Positions 44,939 to 53,476 of a DNA stretch of 64,000 nucleotides are shown piece after piece. The position numbers and the translations under genes were made by a program. Origin of the DNA: Staphylococcus lloydii (GTDB lineage: Bacteria; Bacillota; Bacilli; Staphylococcales; Staphylococcaceae); NCBI RefSeq assembly GCF_015775975.1, contig NZ_CP064056.1:496001-560000 (forward strand). The letters are read 5' to 3'. The notes beneath the pieces were generated by a model. The model saw nothing but the letters and a program-made list of their open reading frames with translations. It was not told the DNA's origin and ran no database searches. The first letter of the stretch is position 1, and each line of letters begins with the position of its first letter.

Positions 44939-45745
44939 ATGAAATTTGATAATAGAGTGCAACGTTATAAGCATTTATTTACAAAGACAGATAAACAAAT
45001 AGTTGCATACATCAAAAGCAGTGAGTTTGATGATACATTTTCAACTATAAATTCATTGGCTCATGCTGTAGGCGCGTCACCTGCTACTGTTACAAGGTTT
45101 TCCAATAAGTTAAAATATGAAAACTTTCAAGATATGAAATTTAATTTATTACAAGAGATGACGAATAATGAAATTGAAAATAGTCCATTAATTCAAAAAA
45201 TCCATAACTACCATCAAAACACAATTCAACAAACAGGTGAATTTATTTCAGACAGTAGTATTAAAAGTTTTGTAAATCAAATAATGCGCAGTAGACAAAT
45301 TATATTTGCAGGTATTGGGAGTTCAGGACTTTCAGCCACAGAGTTTTATTACAGAATGATGCGCATGGGGTTAAAAGGGAATGTTTCTACAGATTCACAT
45401 CAAATGAAAATATTTGCTTCGTTATTAACGGCTTCAGATACGTTCGTTGCCATTTCAAATAGTGGTGAAACGGAAGAACTCATTACCGCTGCCAATATTG
45501 CGCATGAAAAGGGTGCTTTTGTAGTCGCAATTACTAACTACCAAGGTAGCGGATTAACTGAATGTGCAGATTTAGTATTAATTACGACCGATCAATCAAG
45601 GACAAATGATAGTCGTTTCATTAATACACAAATAGCTACTTTATTTTTAATCGATATCGTTAGTTATTTATTACTAGATGATGATCATCTGCATAAAGTC
45701 TACAACAAAACGACAGATGTCATATTAAACGATAAATATCAATGA
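44939..45745 (+). CDS. nanR: RpiR-family regulator NanR
   Basis: Repressor of sialic acid genes. The 268 residues carry an N-terminal RpiR helix-turn-helix (S-L-A-H-A-V-G-A-S-P-A-T-V-T-R-F-S, about 39-55) and a C-terminal SIS sugar-phosphate domain (F-A-G-I-G-S-S-G-L-S-A near 123-133, S-N-S-G-E-T-E-E-L near 179-187). The start M-K-F-D-N-R-V-Q-R and the length fit S. aureus NanR. In that species ManNAc-6-P relieves repression. The ATG follows AAAGGGGG. Three matching palindromes at the promoters of this island are its likely targets. Confidence 0.93.
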   Translation: MKFDNRVQRYKHLFTKTDKQIVAYIKSSEFDDTFSTINSLAHAVGASPATVTRFSNKLKYENFQDMKFNLLQEMTNNEIENSPLIQKIHNYHQNTIQQTGEFISDSSIKSFVNQIMRSRQIIFAGIGSSGLSATEFYYRMMRMGLKGNVSTDSHQMKIFASLLTASDTFVAISNSGETEELITAANIAHEKGAFVVAITNYQGSGLTECADLVLITTDQSRTNDSRFINTQIATLFLIDIVSYLLLDDDHLHKVYNKTTDVILNDKYQ

Positions 45746-45778
45746 TGCATTGCACAATAAAAGGCTACACGAGCAAAA

Positions 45779-45797
45779 AATGAAAATGTTTTTCATT
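45779..45797. promoter_or_regulatory. Putative NanR operator 2 (PTS IICB)
   Basis: Perfect 8-3-8 inverted repeat AATGAAAA-TGT-TTTTCATT. It overlaps the -35 box of the predicted PTS promoter. Confidence 0.6.
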
Positions 45798-45818
45798 TAA
45801 TTAATATATATTGATAAT
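45790..45818 (+). promoter_or_regulatory. Possible promoter of the PTS IICB-nagB pair
   Basis: TTTTCA, 17-base spacer, GATAAT, 44 bases before the GTG start. Confidence 0.4.
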
Positions 45819-45861
45819 AATTTTAACTCAAGTTATATTATAGGTAATCGGGGGTGGCAGA

Positions 45862-47400
45862 GTGAAAAACATTTTTGAAAAAGCACAACAATTCGGTAAA
45901 TCATTTATGTTGCCAATCGCTATTTTACCTGCGGCAGGGTTACTATTAGGTATTGGCGGGGCGTTGAGTAATCCTAATACGATAAAAGCTTATCCGATAT
46001 TAGATATTGGGCTATTACAAAATATATTTACTTTAATGTCGTCGGCAGGCAATATTGTCTTTCAAAATTTAGCTGTCATATTTGCAGTAGGTGTTGCTAT
46101 TGGATTAGCGAAAAGTGATAAGGGGACTGCTGGGTTGGCAGCGATGTTAGGTTTTCTAATCATGAATGCATCAATGAATGGTTTGTTAAATATATCTGAC
46201 ACGCTAGCTAAGAGTAACTTGCCAGAACATGGTCAAAGTATGGTCTTAGGTATCCAAACAGTCGAGACAGGGGTCTTTGGTGGTATTATTACCGGCGTGA
46301 TGACAGCTGGTCTTCATAATAAATTTCATAAAATTGAGTTGCCACCGTACCTTGGGTTCTTTGGTGGTTCGAGATTTGTGCCAATTGTCACTGCTGTTGC
46401 TTCTATAATACTAGGTATAGTGATGTTCTTTATTTGGCCTACTGTCCAACATTGGATTTTTAATGTAGGTGGGTTAGTTAATAAAACTGGTGTTATTGGG
46501 ACATTTTTCTTTGGTTTTATTTTACGTTTGTTAGGTCCATTTGGTTTACATCATATTTTTTATCTGCCATTTTGGCAAACCGCACTTGGTGGCAGTATGG
46601 AAGTTAAAGGTCATCTAGTACAAGGAACACAAAATATTTTCTTTGCACAACTTGGCGATAGTCACGTGACAAAATTTTATTCAGGTGTTTCTCGATATAT
46701 GTCAGGTCGCTTTATTACGATGATGTTTGGGTTATGTGGTGCTGCATTGGCCATTTACCATACTGCTAAACCAGAACATAAAAAAGTAGTTGGTGGACTT
46801 ATGTTATCAGGTGCACTTACTTCATTTTTAACTGGTATTACCGAACCACTAGAATTCAGTTTCTTATTTGTTGCACCAGTATTGTATATTGTACATGCAT
46901 TATTAGATGGTCTAGCTTTTATGATGGCCGACATTTTTAATATTACGATTGGGCAAACATTTAGTGGAGGTTTTATTGATTTCCTTTTATTTGGAGTTTT
47001 ACAAGGCAATAGTAAAACAAACTATTTATTAGTAATACCTATAGGCATAGTTTGGTTTATACTCTATTATGTGATTTTTAGAACGTTGATTGTGAAGTTG
47101 AATTTGAAAACACCGGGTAGAGAAGATAAATCTGCAGTACAACAAGTTGATACTACAGGCCGTGCAAAAACGATTGTAGAAGGTTTAGGCGGAAAAGAAA
47201 ATATTGAAGTTGTTGATTGTTGTGCGACACGGTTGAGAGTTACATTAAAAAGTAATGATGCCGTTGATAAAGAAAAACTTAAAGCAACTGATGCAAGAGG
47301 CGTAGTACAAAAAGGGAATGGTGTACAGGTTATATATGGGCCTCATGTAACAGTTATCAAAAATGAAGTCGAAGAATTATTAGAGCAAGATAATCAATAA
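45862..47400 (+). CDS. PTS transporter subunit IICB, glucose/N-acetylglucosamine family
   Basis: A 512-residue sugar permease-kinase with domains IIC then IIB and no IIA. The membrane domain begins M-L-P-I-A-I-L-P-A-A-G (about 16), has the loop [12 protein letters not shown] near 226, and the linker L-K-T-P-G-R-E-D matches that of PtsG in this window. IIB carries V-V-D-C-C-A-T-R-L-R-V with two adjacent cysteines near 453-454. IIA must come from PtsG or a separate protein. It lies just before nagB under a NanR-type operator, so an amino sugar such as GlcNAc or glucosamine is the likely substrate. The start is GTG after GGGGGTGG. Confidence 0.85.
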   Translation: MKNIFEKAQQFGKSFMLPIAILPAAGLLLGIGGALSNPNTIKAYPILDIGLLQNIFTLMSSAGNIVFQNLAVIFAVGVAIGLAKSDKGTAGLAAMLGFLIMNASMNGLLNISDTLAKSNLPEHGQSMVLGIQTVETGVFGGIITGVMTAGLHNKFHKIELPPYLGFFGGSRFVPIVTAVASIILGIVMFFIWPTVQHWIFNVGGLVNKTGVIGTFFFGFILRLLGPFGLHHIFYLPFWQTALGGSMEVKGHLVQGTQNIFFAQLGDSHVTKFYSGVSRYMSGRFITMMFGLCGAALAIYHTAKPEHKKVVGGLMLSGALTSFLTGITEPLEFSFLFVAPVLYIVHALLDGLAFMMADIFNITIGQTFSGGFIDFLLFGVLQGNSKTNYLLVIPIGIVWFILYYVIFRTLIVKLNLKTPGREDKSAVQQVDTTGRAKTIVEGLGGKENIEVVDCCATRLRVTLKSNDAVDKEKLKATDARGVVQKGNGVQVIYGPHVTVIKNEVEELLEQDNQ

Positions 47401-47468
47401 TAAACATAAAAAAGTATAATATAGGTAATGTATTAGACATGAAGTTATATAAAATGGGTGGTATAAAT

Positions 47469-48215
47469 ATGAAAGTTATTAATTTGAAAGAAAAGCAATT
47501 AGCAAGTGAACATGTAGCTACAGAAATTGTAAAATTAATTATTTCAAAACCCAATACGGTATTAGGTTTAGCTACGGGTGGAACAATGACTGATGTATAT
47601 GAATATTTGGTAGAGTTAATTAATGCCAATAACTTAGATATGAGTGATGTTGTAACGTTTAATTTAGATGAATATGTAGGCTTAAGTCCGGAAGATAAGC
47701 AAAGTTATCATGAATATATGCAAGAACGTCTGTTTAAATACAATAATACTTGGAATGACAACAATATTCACATACCTAGTGGGGTAGGTCCTGATTTAGA
47801 AGTTGAAGCATATAATTATGAGCAACAGATTGGGCAATGTGGACCCATAGATTTACAATTACTAGGGATTGGGGAAAACGGTCATATAGGATTTAATGAA
47901 CCAGGTACTTCTTTTAATAGTCGTACACGCGTAGTTAATTTAACGCCTTCTACTATTCAAGCCAACAGTGTAAACTTTGATAACGTTGATGATGTACCAG
48001 TGCAAGCAGTATCAATGGGATTATCATCTATTATGGGGGCAAATCATATTATATTATTAGCCTTTGGCGATAAGAAAATAGACGCTGTTAAACGCTTATT
48101 ACAAGGCGATGTATCAACTGATTTACCTGCATCTATATTACATCAGCACCAAAATGTAGATATTTATGTAGATGATGTAATTTTTAATAAGCTTAAAGAG
48201 GATAATGAACTGTAA
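47469..48215 (+). CDS. nagB: Glucosamine-6-phosphate deaminase
   Basis: Turns glucosamine-6-P into fructose-6-P and ammonia, the last step joining amino sugars to glycolysis. The 248 residues from the ATG at 47469 (binding site GGGTGG, seven bases before) agree with staphylococcal NagB. Active-site stretches: G-L-A-T-G-G-T (33-39), N-L-D-E-Y-V-G with Asp67, and G-E-N-G-H-I-G-F-N-E-P with His139 and Glu144. It follows the PTS gene by 68 bases and they are probably co-transcribed. The deacetylase nagA is not in the window. Confidence 0.94.
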   Translation: MKVINLKEKQLASEHVATEIVKLIISKPNTVLGLATGGTMTDVYEYLVELINANNLDMSDVVTFNLDEYVGLSPEDKQSYHEYMQERLFKYNNTWNDNNIHIPSGVGPDLEVEAYNYEQQIGQCGPIDLQLLGIGENGHIGFNEPGTSFNSRTRVVNLTPSTIQANSVNFDNVDDVPVQAVSMGLSSIMGANHIILLAFGDKKIDAVKRLLQGDVSTDLPASILHQHQNVDIYVDDVIFNKLKEDNEL

Positions 48216-48231
48216 GTAGTGACTTTATAAC

Positions 48232-48272
48232 AAAAGAGACGAGGCATCAATTGATGTCTCGTCTCTTTTATA
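48232..48272. terminator. Bidirectional terminator between nagB and nanK
   Basis: Twelve-base outer stem (48232-48243 with 48258-48269), closed by an inner GCATCAATTGATG hairpin. A- and T-runs lie on both sides. Confidence 0.9.
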
Positions 48273-48280
48273 TTTCAAAA

Positions 48281-49159
48281 TCAAAGTAATTTTGCTATTG
48301 CTCCGATAAGCGCCGCGTTATTTAATGATAAAGTGGTTTGAATTTGGGCATGACCATAATGATGTGGTAAAAAGAATTCTAATTTTGGAACAATGTAGTT
48401 TAATAGATTTTCGCCTTGTGCCGATATAGCACCGCCAATAAGAATAACATCAGGATCATAAATGATTTGTATTTGCGCAATACCCTCAGCCAAATAGGTG
48501 CTCCATTCATTTAATATATCATTAGCCAACGCATCCCCTTTTTTAGCATCTTTAAAAAGTTGTTTAACATTTGATTCATAACGATAATTTTTAGTTTTCA
48601 TAAGTTGTTTGAGGCCAGAAGTGGAAGCTCGAGTTTCGAATGTCGTTTCGCTATGGCTATCGTAAAGTAAATAACCAATTTGGTTAGCTCGATGCCTTGC
48701 GCCTGTGTGAATCCCCAAAGTACGATTATAAAACGCACCGCCAATACCAGTACCGATAGTTAAGCAAAAAATATTATCTTGACGATAGTTATGGTAAGTT
48801 AGCTCTCCAAGTAACGCCGCGTTTACATCGTTCAGAACGGCAATATTTGAATATAACGGAGCTAAATAATCTTTAAAATTTGTCCCTTTATAATTAGGTA
48901 TTGTCGGACCACTATACACAACAGTTCCTGCTTCATCATCAATGACACCAGCACTTGAAATACCTAAATCTAAATTATTGATGGCGTATTTGTCTTTATA
49001 AGATTTAGCAATGCGATAAACTTCGTCGATGATCAAGTCTGTCTCATTGTTAGGTGTTGGAACGCTATTACTTTCGACAAATGATAAATCGTCAGCGTTG
49101 ATAACTGCCGAATTGATATTTGTGCCACCGATATCAATTGCTACTTTATAATTACTCAT
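48281..49159 (-). CDS. nanK: N-acetylmannosamine kinase, ROK family
   Basis: Phosphorylates ManNAc released by NanA, giving the substrate of NanE. The 292-residue protein from the ATG at 49159 has the ROK ATP motif A-I-D-I-G-G-T-N-I-N (about 7-16), the catalytic aspartate in L-N-D-V-N-A-A (about 108), and G-T-G-I-G-G (about 135). The usual zinc-binding cysteine cluster is absent; that place reads G-A-R-H-R-A-N-Q-I-G, as in S. aureus NanK. The frame opens at a TTG 15 bases earlier, but GAGGAGG overlaps it and serves 49159. It is divergent from nanA. Confidence 0.9.
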   Translation of the reverse strand: MSNYKVAIDIGGTNINSAVINADDLSFVESNSVPTPNNETDLIIDEVYRIAKSYKDKYAINNLDLGISSAGVIDDEAGTVVYSGPTIPNYKGTNFKDYLAPLYSNIAVLNDVNAALLGELTYHNYRQDNIFCLTIGTGIGGAFYNRTLGIHTGARHRANQIGYLLYDSHSETTFETRASTSGLKQLMKTKNYRYESNVKQLFKDAKKGDALANDILNEWSTYLAEGIAQIQIIYDPDVILIGGAISAQGENLLNYIVPKLEFFLPHHYGHAQIQTTLSLNNAALIGAIAKLL

Positions 49160-49191
49160 TTTGCTCCTCCTCAAAGATGATTTTATTTTAA

Positions 49192-49210
49192 AATGAAAAA
49201 TATTTTCATT
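49192..49210. promoter_or_regulatory. Putative NanR operator 3 (nanK-nanA)
   Basis: Perfect 8-3-8 inverted repeat AATGAAAA-ATA-TTTTCATT in the divergent nanK-nanA region, 33 bases before nanK. Confidence 0.6.
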
Positions 49211-49248
49211 AACTTAACGTATGTTTGATTAATATTTTCAAAAATCTA

Positions 49249-49277
49249 TTGATAACTTAAATGTTAGCGTTTACAAT
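49249..49277 (+). promoter_or_regulatory. nanA promoter
   Basis: TTGATA (49249-49254), 17-base spacer, TACAAT (49272-49277). Confidence 0.5.
49262..49275 (+). promoter_or_regulatory. CcpA (cre) site at the nanA promoter
   Basis: TGTTAGCGTTTACA matches 13 of 14 positions of the cre consensus and overlaps the -10 box of the predicted nanA promoter. Confidence 0.65.
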
Positions 49278-49358
49278 TCAAGCTGTAAAGTAAAAATTTT
49301 AACGAGCTATTTAATGAATGGCTATGTTACAACATTATGAAAACGGAGGGTTTTTATT

Positions 49359-50240
49359 ATGCGTGAAGAAATGAAAGGTTTATATGCAGCATTATTAGTT
49401 CCTTATGATGAACAAGGTCAAGTTAAAGAAAAGGCTTTAAAAGAATTTGCATTAAATGCTATTGATAATGAAGGATTAGACGGCTTGTACGTTAATGGAA
49501 GTTCAGGGGAAAACTTTTTAATTAATACAGCTCAGAAAAAGCAAATCTTCAAAATTGTTAAAGAAGCGGTTGGGGAAAAAGCACAACTTATCGCGCAAGT
49601 AGGTTCTTTAGATTTAAATGAAGCAATTGAGTTAGGGAAATATGTTACAGAATTAGGCTACGACGCTATTTCTGCCGTAACACCTTTCTATTACCCTTTC
49701 TCATTCGAAGAAATTAAAGATTACTATTTTGAACTTATTAAAGAAACTCAAAACGACTTAATTATTTATGCAATTCCAGGATTAACTGGAGTGGATATTT
49801 CAATGGAACAATTCGAAGAATTATTCTCAAACGAGAGAGTTATTGGTGTTAAATATACAGCACCTGATTTCTTCTTGCTTGAAAGAATACGTAAAAATTT
49901 CCCGGATAAATTAATCCTTTCTGGTTTCGATGAAATGTTAGTACAAGCAGCTGTTTCGGGCGTTGATGGTGCTATCGGTTCTACTTATAACGTTAATGGT
50001 AAACGTGCGCGAGCAATTTTTGAAAATGCTCAACAAGGACACATCGAAAAAGCCTATGAATTACAACACGAAACAAACAACATTATTGAACCTGTATTAG
50101 AGATGGGGCTCCATGGTTCATTAAAAGAAATACTAGCTTCTAGAGGATTAGAAAGTGGCTTACCAAAACGTCCGTTTAAGCCATTTAATGAAGATAATAG
50201 ACAAAAACTAGAAAAATTAATTAAACAGTATAACTTATAG
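49359..50240 (+). CDS. nanA: N-acetylneuraminate lyase
   Basis: Aldolase that splits sialic acid into ManNAc and pyruvate. The 293 residues show the DHDPS/NAL barrel: G-S-S-G-E-N (about 47-52) binds the carboxylate, Tyr137 (I-I-Y-A-I-P) and the Schiff-base Lys165 (G-V-K-Y-T-A-P) are at the same numbers as in the E. coli enzyme. The C-terminal [10 protein letters not shown] matches S. aureus. The ATG follows GGAGGG. nanT begins 25 bases after the stop, so nanAT is an operon, with a cre box and the NanR-type palindrome upstream. Confidence 0.96.
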   Translation: MREEMKGLYAALLVPYDEQGQVKEKALKEFALNAIDNEGLDGLYVNGSSGENFLINTAQKKQIFKIVKEAVGEKAQLIAQVGSLDLNEAIELGKYVTELGYDAISAVTPFYYPFSFEEIKDYYFELIKETQNDLIIYAIPGLTGVDISMEQFEELFSNERVIGVKYTAPDFFLLERIRKNFPDKLILSGFDEMLVQAAVSGVDGAIGSTYNVNGKRARAIFENAQQGHIEKAYELQHETNNIIEPVLEMGLHGSLKEILASRGLESGLPKRPFKPFNEDNRQKLEKLIKQYNL

Positions 50241-50265
50241 TTTGTAACAAAGGGGATGGGTTATT

Positions 50266-51804
50266 ATGCAACAAGTAGGATTTGGCGCATGGAATTGGGT
50301 CGCGTTATTTATCTATCTTATTGTCATGTTATTAGTTGGTGCTTATTTTACTAAACGTGCAGGTAAAGATACCGATAGTTTCTTTACTGCAAGTGGTAGA
50401 TTACCATCTTGGGCCGTAGGTTTTTCTATTTACGCAACAACGTTAAGTGCCATTACTTATATGTCTACGCCAGAAAAGGCGTTTTTAACAGATTGGTCTT
50501 ATATTGCAGGGAATGTAGCTATTATTGCTATTATTCCATTATTAATTTATTTTTATGTACCATTCTTCAAAAAACTTAAAATCACTTCTGCTTATGAATA
50601 TTTAGAAGCACGTTTTGGACCAAGTATACGTGTTATCGGTTCATTATTATTTGTGCTTTTCCATTTAGGTCGTATAGCTATCGTTATATATTTACCAACT
50701 TTAGCTATTACTTCAGTATCTGATATGAATCCATATGTTGTAGTCACATTAGTAGGATTACTATGTATCGTTTATACTTTTCTTGGTGGTTTCGAAGGGG
50801 TCGTATGGAGTGACTTTATACAAGGCGTTATTTTATTAGGCGGAGCGATTTTAATTATTATTCTAGGTGTTTTCTACATGCCTGGTGGTTTCCATACATT
50901 GGCTCACGATGCAATCGAACACAAGAAAGTTATTAGTGCCGATAACTGGAAAATTAACAGTGCTGCAGCAGCAATACCTGTTATCTTTATTGGGAATATT
51001 TTCAACAATTTACACCAATATACGGCGAGTCAAGATGTTGTACAACGTTATCAAGCATCATCTTCATTAAAAGAAACAATAAAATCATTATGGACAAACG
51101 GGGTATTAGTAATTATCTCTGCACCTATTTTCTATGGTATGGGAACGATGTTGTACTCTTTCTATCGTCATGCTGATAGTCTACCGAAAGGTTTTAACAC
51201 TTCATCAATCGTACCGTACTTTATATTGACAGAAATGCCTCCGTTTGTAGGCGGCATTTTAATTGCAGCTATATTTGCAGCTGCTCAATCTACAATTTCA
51301 TCAAGTTTGAATTCAATTTCAGCTTGTATATCTGTTGATATTAAACATAGATTCTTTAGTAAAAGAAGTGACAAATCAGAAGTTAAATTTGCTAGATGGG
51401 TCATAATCATTGCGGGGATTTTTGGTTATGTGATGTCACTTTACTTAATCGCATCAAATTCTAATGATTTATGGGATCTATTCTTATTAATTACTGGACT
51501 TTTTGGTGTACCGTTAGCGGGTGTGTTTGCCGTAGGTATCTTTACGAAGCGTGCAAACAGTTTTGGAATTATCGTTGGTTTAATTTTAGGTGCGATAGTC
51601 GCATATATAATGAATAAATTTGGTGGGGATAATTCTCCATTTATCGTGTCGATATTATCATTTGTTATCGCATTTGGTGCTTCATACTTTGCTAGTTTCT
51701 TGGCACCAAAATATAATAAAGATATTACGGGACTTACAATTTATGAGAAAAATAAACCTTCAACATATATTGCTAAAGTTAAAAATGCGGATTCAAATAC
51801 TTAA
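50266..51804 (+). CDS. nanT: Sodium:sialic acid symporter
   Basis: A 512-residue sodium:solute symporter (SSS family) that imports N-acetylneuraminate. Thirteen or so membrane helices; the start of helix 1 is W-N-W-V-A-L-F-I-Y-L, and the sequence S-A-I-T-Y-M-S-T-P-E-K (about 64-74) is the substrate/sodium region seen in SiaT-type carriers. A helix with Q-S-T-I-S-S-S-L-N-S (about 343-352) holds sodium-binding serines. It is the second gene of nanAT. The ATG follows AAAGGGGATGGG. No terminator is visible before the next gene. Confidence 0.9.
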   Translation: MQQVGFGAWNWVALFIYLIVMLLVGAYFTKRAGKDTDSFFTASGRLPSWAVGFSIYATTLSAITYMSTPEKAFLTDWSYIAGNVAIIAIIPLLIYFYVPFFKKLKITSAYEYLEARFGPSIRVIGSLLFVLFHLGRIAIVIYLPTLAITSVSDMNPYVVVTLVGLLCIVYTFLGGFEGVVWSDFIQGVILLGGAILIIILGVFYMPGGFHTLAHDAIEHKKVISADNWKINSAAAAIPVIFIGNIFNNLHQYTASQDVVQRYQASSSLKETIKSLWTNGVLVIISAPIFYGMGTMLYSFYRHADSLPKGFNTSSIVPYFILTEMPPFVGGILIAAIFAAAQSTISSSLNSISACISVDIKHRFFSKRSDKSEVKFARWVIIIAGIFGYVMSLYLIASNSNDLWDLFLLITGLFGVPLAGVFAVGIFTKRANSFGIIVGLILGAIVAYIMNKFGGDNSPFIVSILSFVIAFGASYFASFLAPKYNKDITGLTIYEKNKPSTYIAKVKNADSNT

Positions 51805-51892
51805 GTTAACATTTTCAAGCAAACTATTATGAAAAAATGGTGTGGTTATGTAATATAGGTTGGTATTAATTAACATAGAGAGGAAGAAATTA

Positions 51893-52423
51893 ATGTCAAC
51901 ATTGGTCATCATAACTCATCCAGATATTGATAATTCAACAGTAAACAAAGCTTGGAAAGAGAAACTTGCAGATAGTGGAGAATTGGCTACAATTCATGAA
52001 CTGTATGCGACATACCCAGATGGGAAAATTGATATAGCTAAAGAGCAAGAACGTTTAGCTGCTCATGATAATGTCGTATTCCAATTCCCTTTATATTGGT
52101 ATAGTTATCCGCCATTATTAAAACAATACTTTGATGAAGTGTTCACTTATGGTTGGGCGTATGGTTCAACAGGTAACGCGTTGAAAGATAAAAAGTTTGC
52201 AGCTGCAGTTTCTATAGGATCACCTGAGTCGGCGTATACTACAGAGGGAAATGTACAATATACAATTGATACACTGTTATCGCCATTAAAAGCAACGGCA
52301 AGATTCGTAGGTGCTCAATATGTCGCTACACATAAACTATATAGCACTTTGAATATTGATTCAGAATTACTAGAAGCTAATCAGCAGGACTATGCTACTT
52401 TTGTCCAACAATTAAGCGAATAA
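51893..52423 (+). CDS. NAD(P)H-dependent oxidoreductase, NQO1/KefF/MdaB family
   Basis: A 176-residue flavodoxin-fold quinone reductase-like protein. The FMN/FAD-binding pattern I-T-H-P-D-I-D-N-S (about 7-15) and F-Q-F-P-L-Y-W-Y-S-Y-P-P-L-L-K (about 63-77) are characteristic, with Y-G-W-A-Y-G-S near 89-95. Such enzymes reduce quinones by two electrons. The frame is open upstream to 51860, but GAGAGGAAG points to the ATG at 51893. It follows nanT by 88 bases but is unlikely to belong to the sialic acid pathway. It has its own terminator. Confidence 0.85.
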   Translation: MSTLVIITHPDIDNSTVNKAWKEKLADSGELATIHELYATYPDGKIDIAKEQERLAAHDNVVFQFPLYWYSYPPLLKQYFDEVFTYGWAYGSTGNALKDKKFAAAVSIGSPESAYTTEGNVQYTIDTLLSPLKATARFVGAQYVATHKLYSTLNIDSELLEANQQDYATFVQQLSE

Positions 52424-52430
52424 CTCATAT

Positions 52431-52484
52431 GTCTAGGTTAAGTATATTACGATGTTGGTAATAACTTAAGCTAGACTTTTTTTA
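52431..52484 (+). terminator. Terminator of the NQO-type gene
   Basis: Long stem of about 18 pairs with one internal mismatch (GTCTAG... with ...CTAGAC), followed by seven T residues. Confidence 0.88.
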
Positions 52485-52565
52485 TTTCGTGTTTTGTTAC
52501 TATGAAAGCGTATTCGAAATATATATAATGAACATAAATACAAAATAAAACTTTGAGGGGTAAAT

Positions 52566-53369
52566 ATGATAAAAGCAATCGCAGTTGACATGGATGGCAC
52601 ATTTTTAGATAGCAATAAGAACTTTGATGAAACGCGTTTTAATCGTATATTCCAACAATTACAACAACAAGAGACAAAATTTATCGCTGCAAGTGGAAAT
52701 CAATATGCCAAATTACGATCGATATTTGGAGAACGTGACATGTTCTTTATTGCAGAAAATGGGGCGGTCATTTATAACGGCAATGAACTATATGATTATA
52801 CAGCTTTTGATTTTGATGTTTATAAAACTTTAATTGATTATATACATTTCGAACGAGGCATGTCAGAAATTATTGTGTGTGGTCTGAAAAGTGCATACAT
52901 ATTAAAAAGTACAGACGATAAATTTAAAAAAGATGCACATTTCTACTATAGACAACTACAGGAAATAGATTCGTTTGAGACTTTGCCTGAAGATGAATTT
53001 GTTAAAGTTGCCTTTAACATTAATAGACAAACGCATCCAAAATTAGACACAGAGCTAGAAGAAAAATTTAACAATGACATCGGCCTTGTTTCAAGTGGAC
53101 GGGACAGTATCGATATAATTATTCCAAATATGACCAAGGGTAATGCATTAAAAAGGTTGCTCACTAAATGGGGCTTATCTGCTTCGCAACTCATGGCCTT
53201 TGGAGATGCCAATAATGATTACGATATGTTGGCACTAGCAGCATATAGCTATGTTATGCAAAACAGTGAAGATCAAACGTTATTTGATGTATCAAATTAT
53301 GTAGCACCTTCAAATGATGAGCAAGGCGTGTTAACTGTTATTGAAGAAAAAGTACTCATAAATAAATAA
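52566..53369 (+). CDS. Cof-type HAD-IIB family phosphatase
   Basis: A 267-residue sugar-phosphate-phosphatase-like protein. Motif I D-M-D-G-T-F-L-D (8-15), motif II A-S-G-N-Q (about 42), and motif IV G-D-A-N-N-D-Y-D-M-L (about 217-226) are all present, with the C2 cap of the Cof subfamily between. These proteins dephosphorylate sugar phosphates, PLP or flavin precursors with broad range. The ATG follows GAGGGG. It is probably monocistronic. Confidence 0.88.
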   Translation: MIKAIAVDMDGTFLDSNKNFDETRFNRIFQQLQQQETKFIAASGNQYAKLRSIFGERDMFFIAENGAVIYNGNELYDYTAFDFDVYKTLIDYIHFERGMSEIIVCGLKSAYILKSTDDKFKKDAHFYYRQLQEIDSFETLPEDEFVKVAFNINRQTHPKLDTELEEKFNNDIGLVSSGRDSIDIIIPNMTKGNALKRLLTKWGLSASQLMAFGDANNDYDMLALAAYSYVMQNSEDQTLFDVSNYVAPSNDEQGVLTVIEEKVLINK

Positions 53370-53431
53370 TTTAATGTTGTAACGATTTTATATAAACATA
53401 TCATTTTAAGCATACGTCATTTATCCATTAT

Positions 53432-53443
53432 ACTAACGTTAGT
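53432..53443. promoter_or_regulatory. Perfect 12-bp palindrome before the nitroreductase gene
   Basis: ACTAACGTTAGT, overlapping a possible -10 box (TATACT at 53429) and lying 33 bases before the ATG. Such sites often bind TetR-type repressors; no such gene is adjacent. Confidence 0.45.
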
Positions 53444-53476
53444 GTAATTTAAACATGAAAGGGTGGCAACAAAGTA

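Noticed and set aside
52503-52516. Possible cre site before the Cof-type phosphatase
   Set aside because: Only 12 of 14 positions match, with a mismatch in the conserved 3' CA, and there is no metabolic reason.
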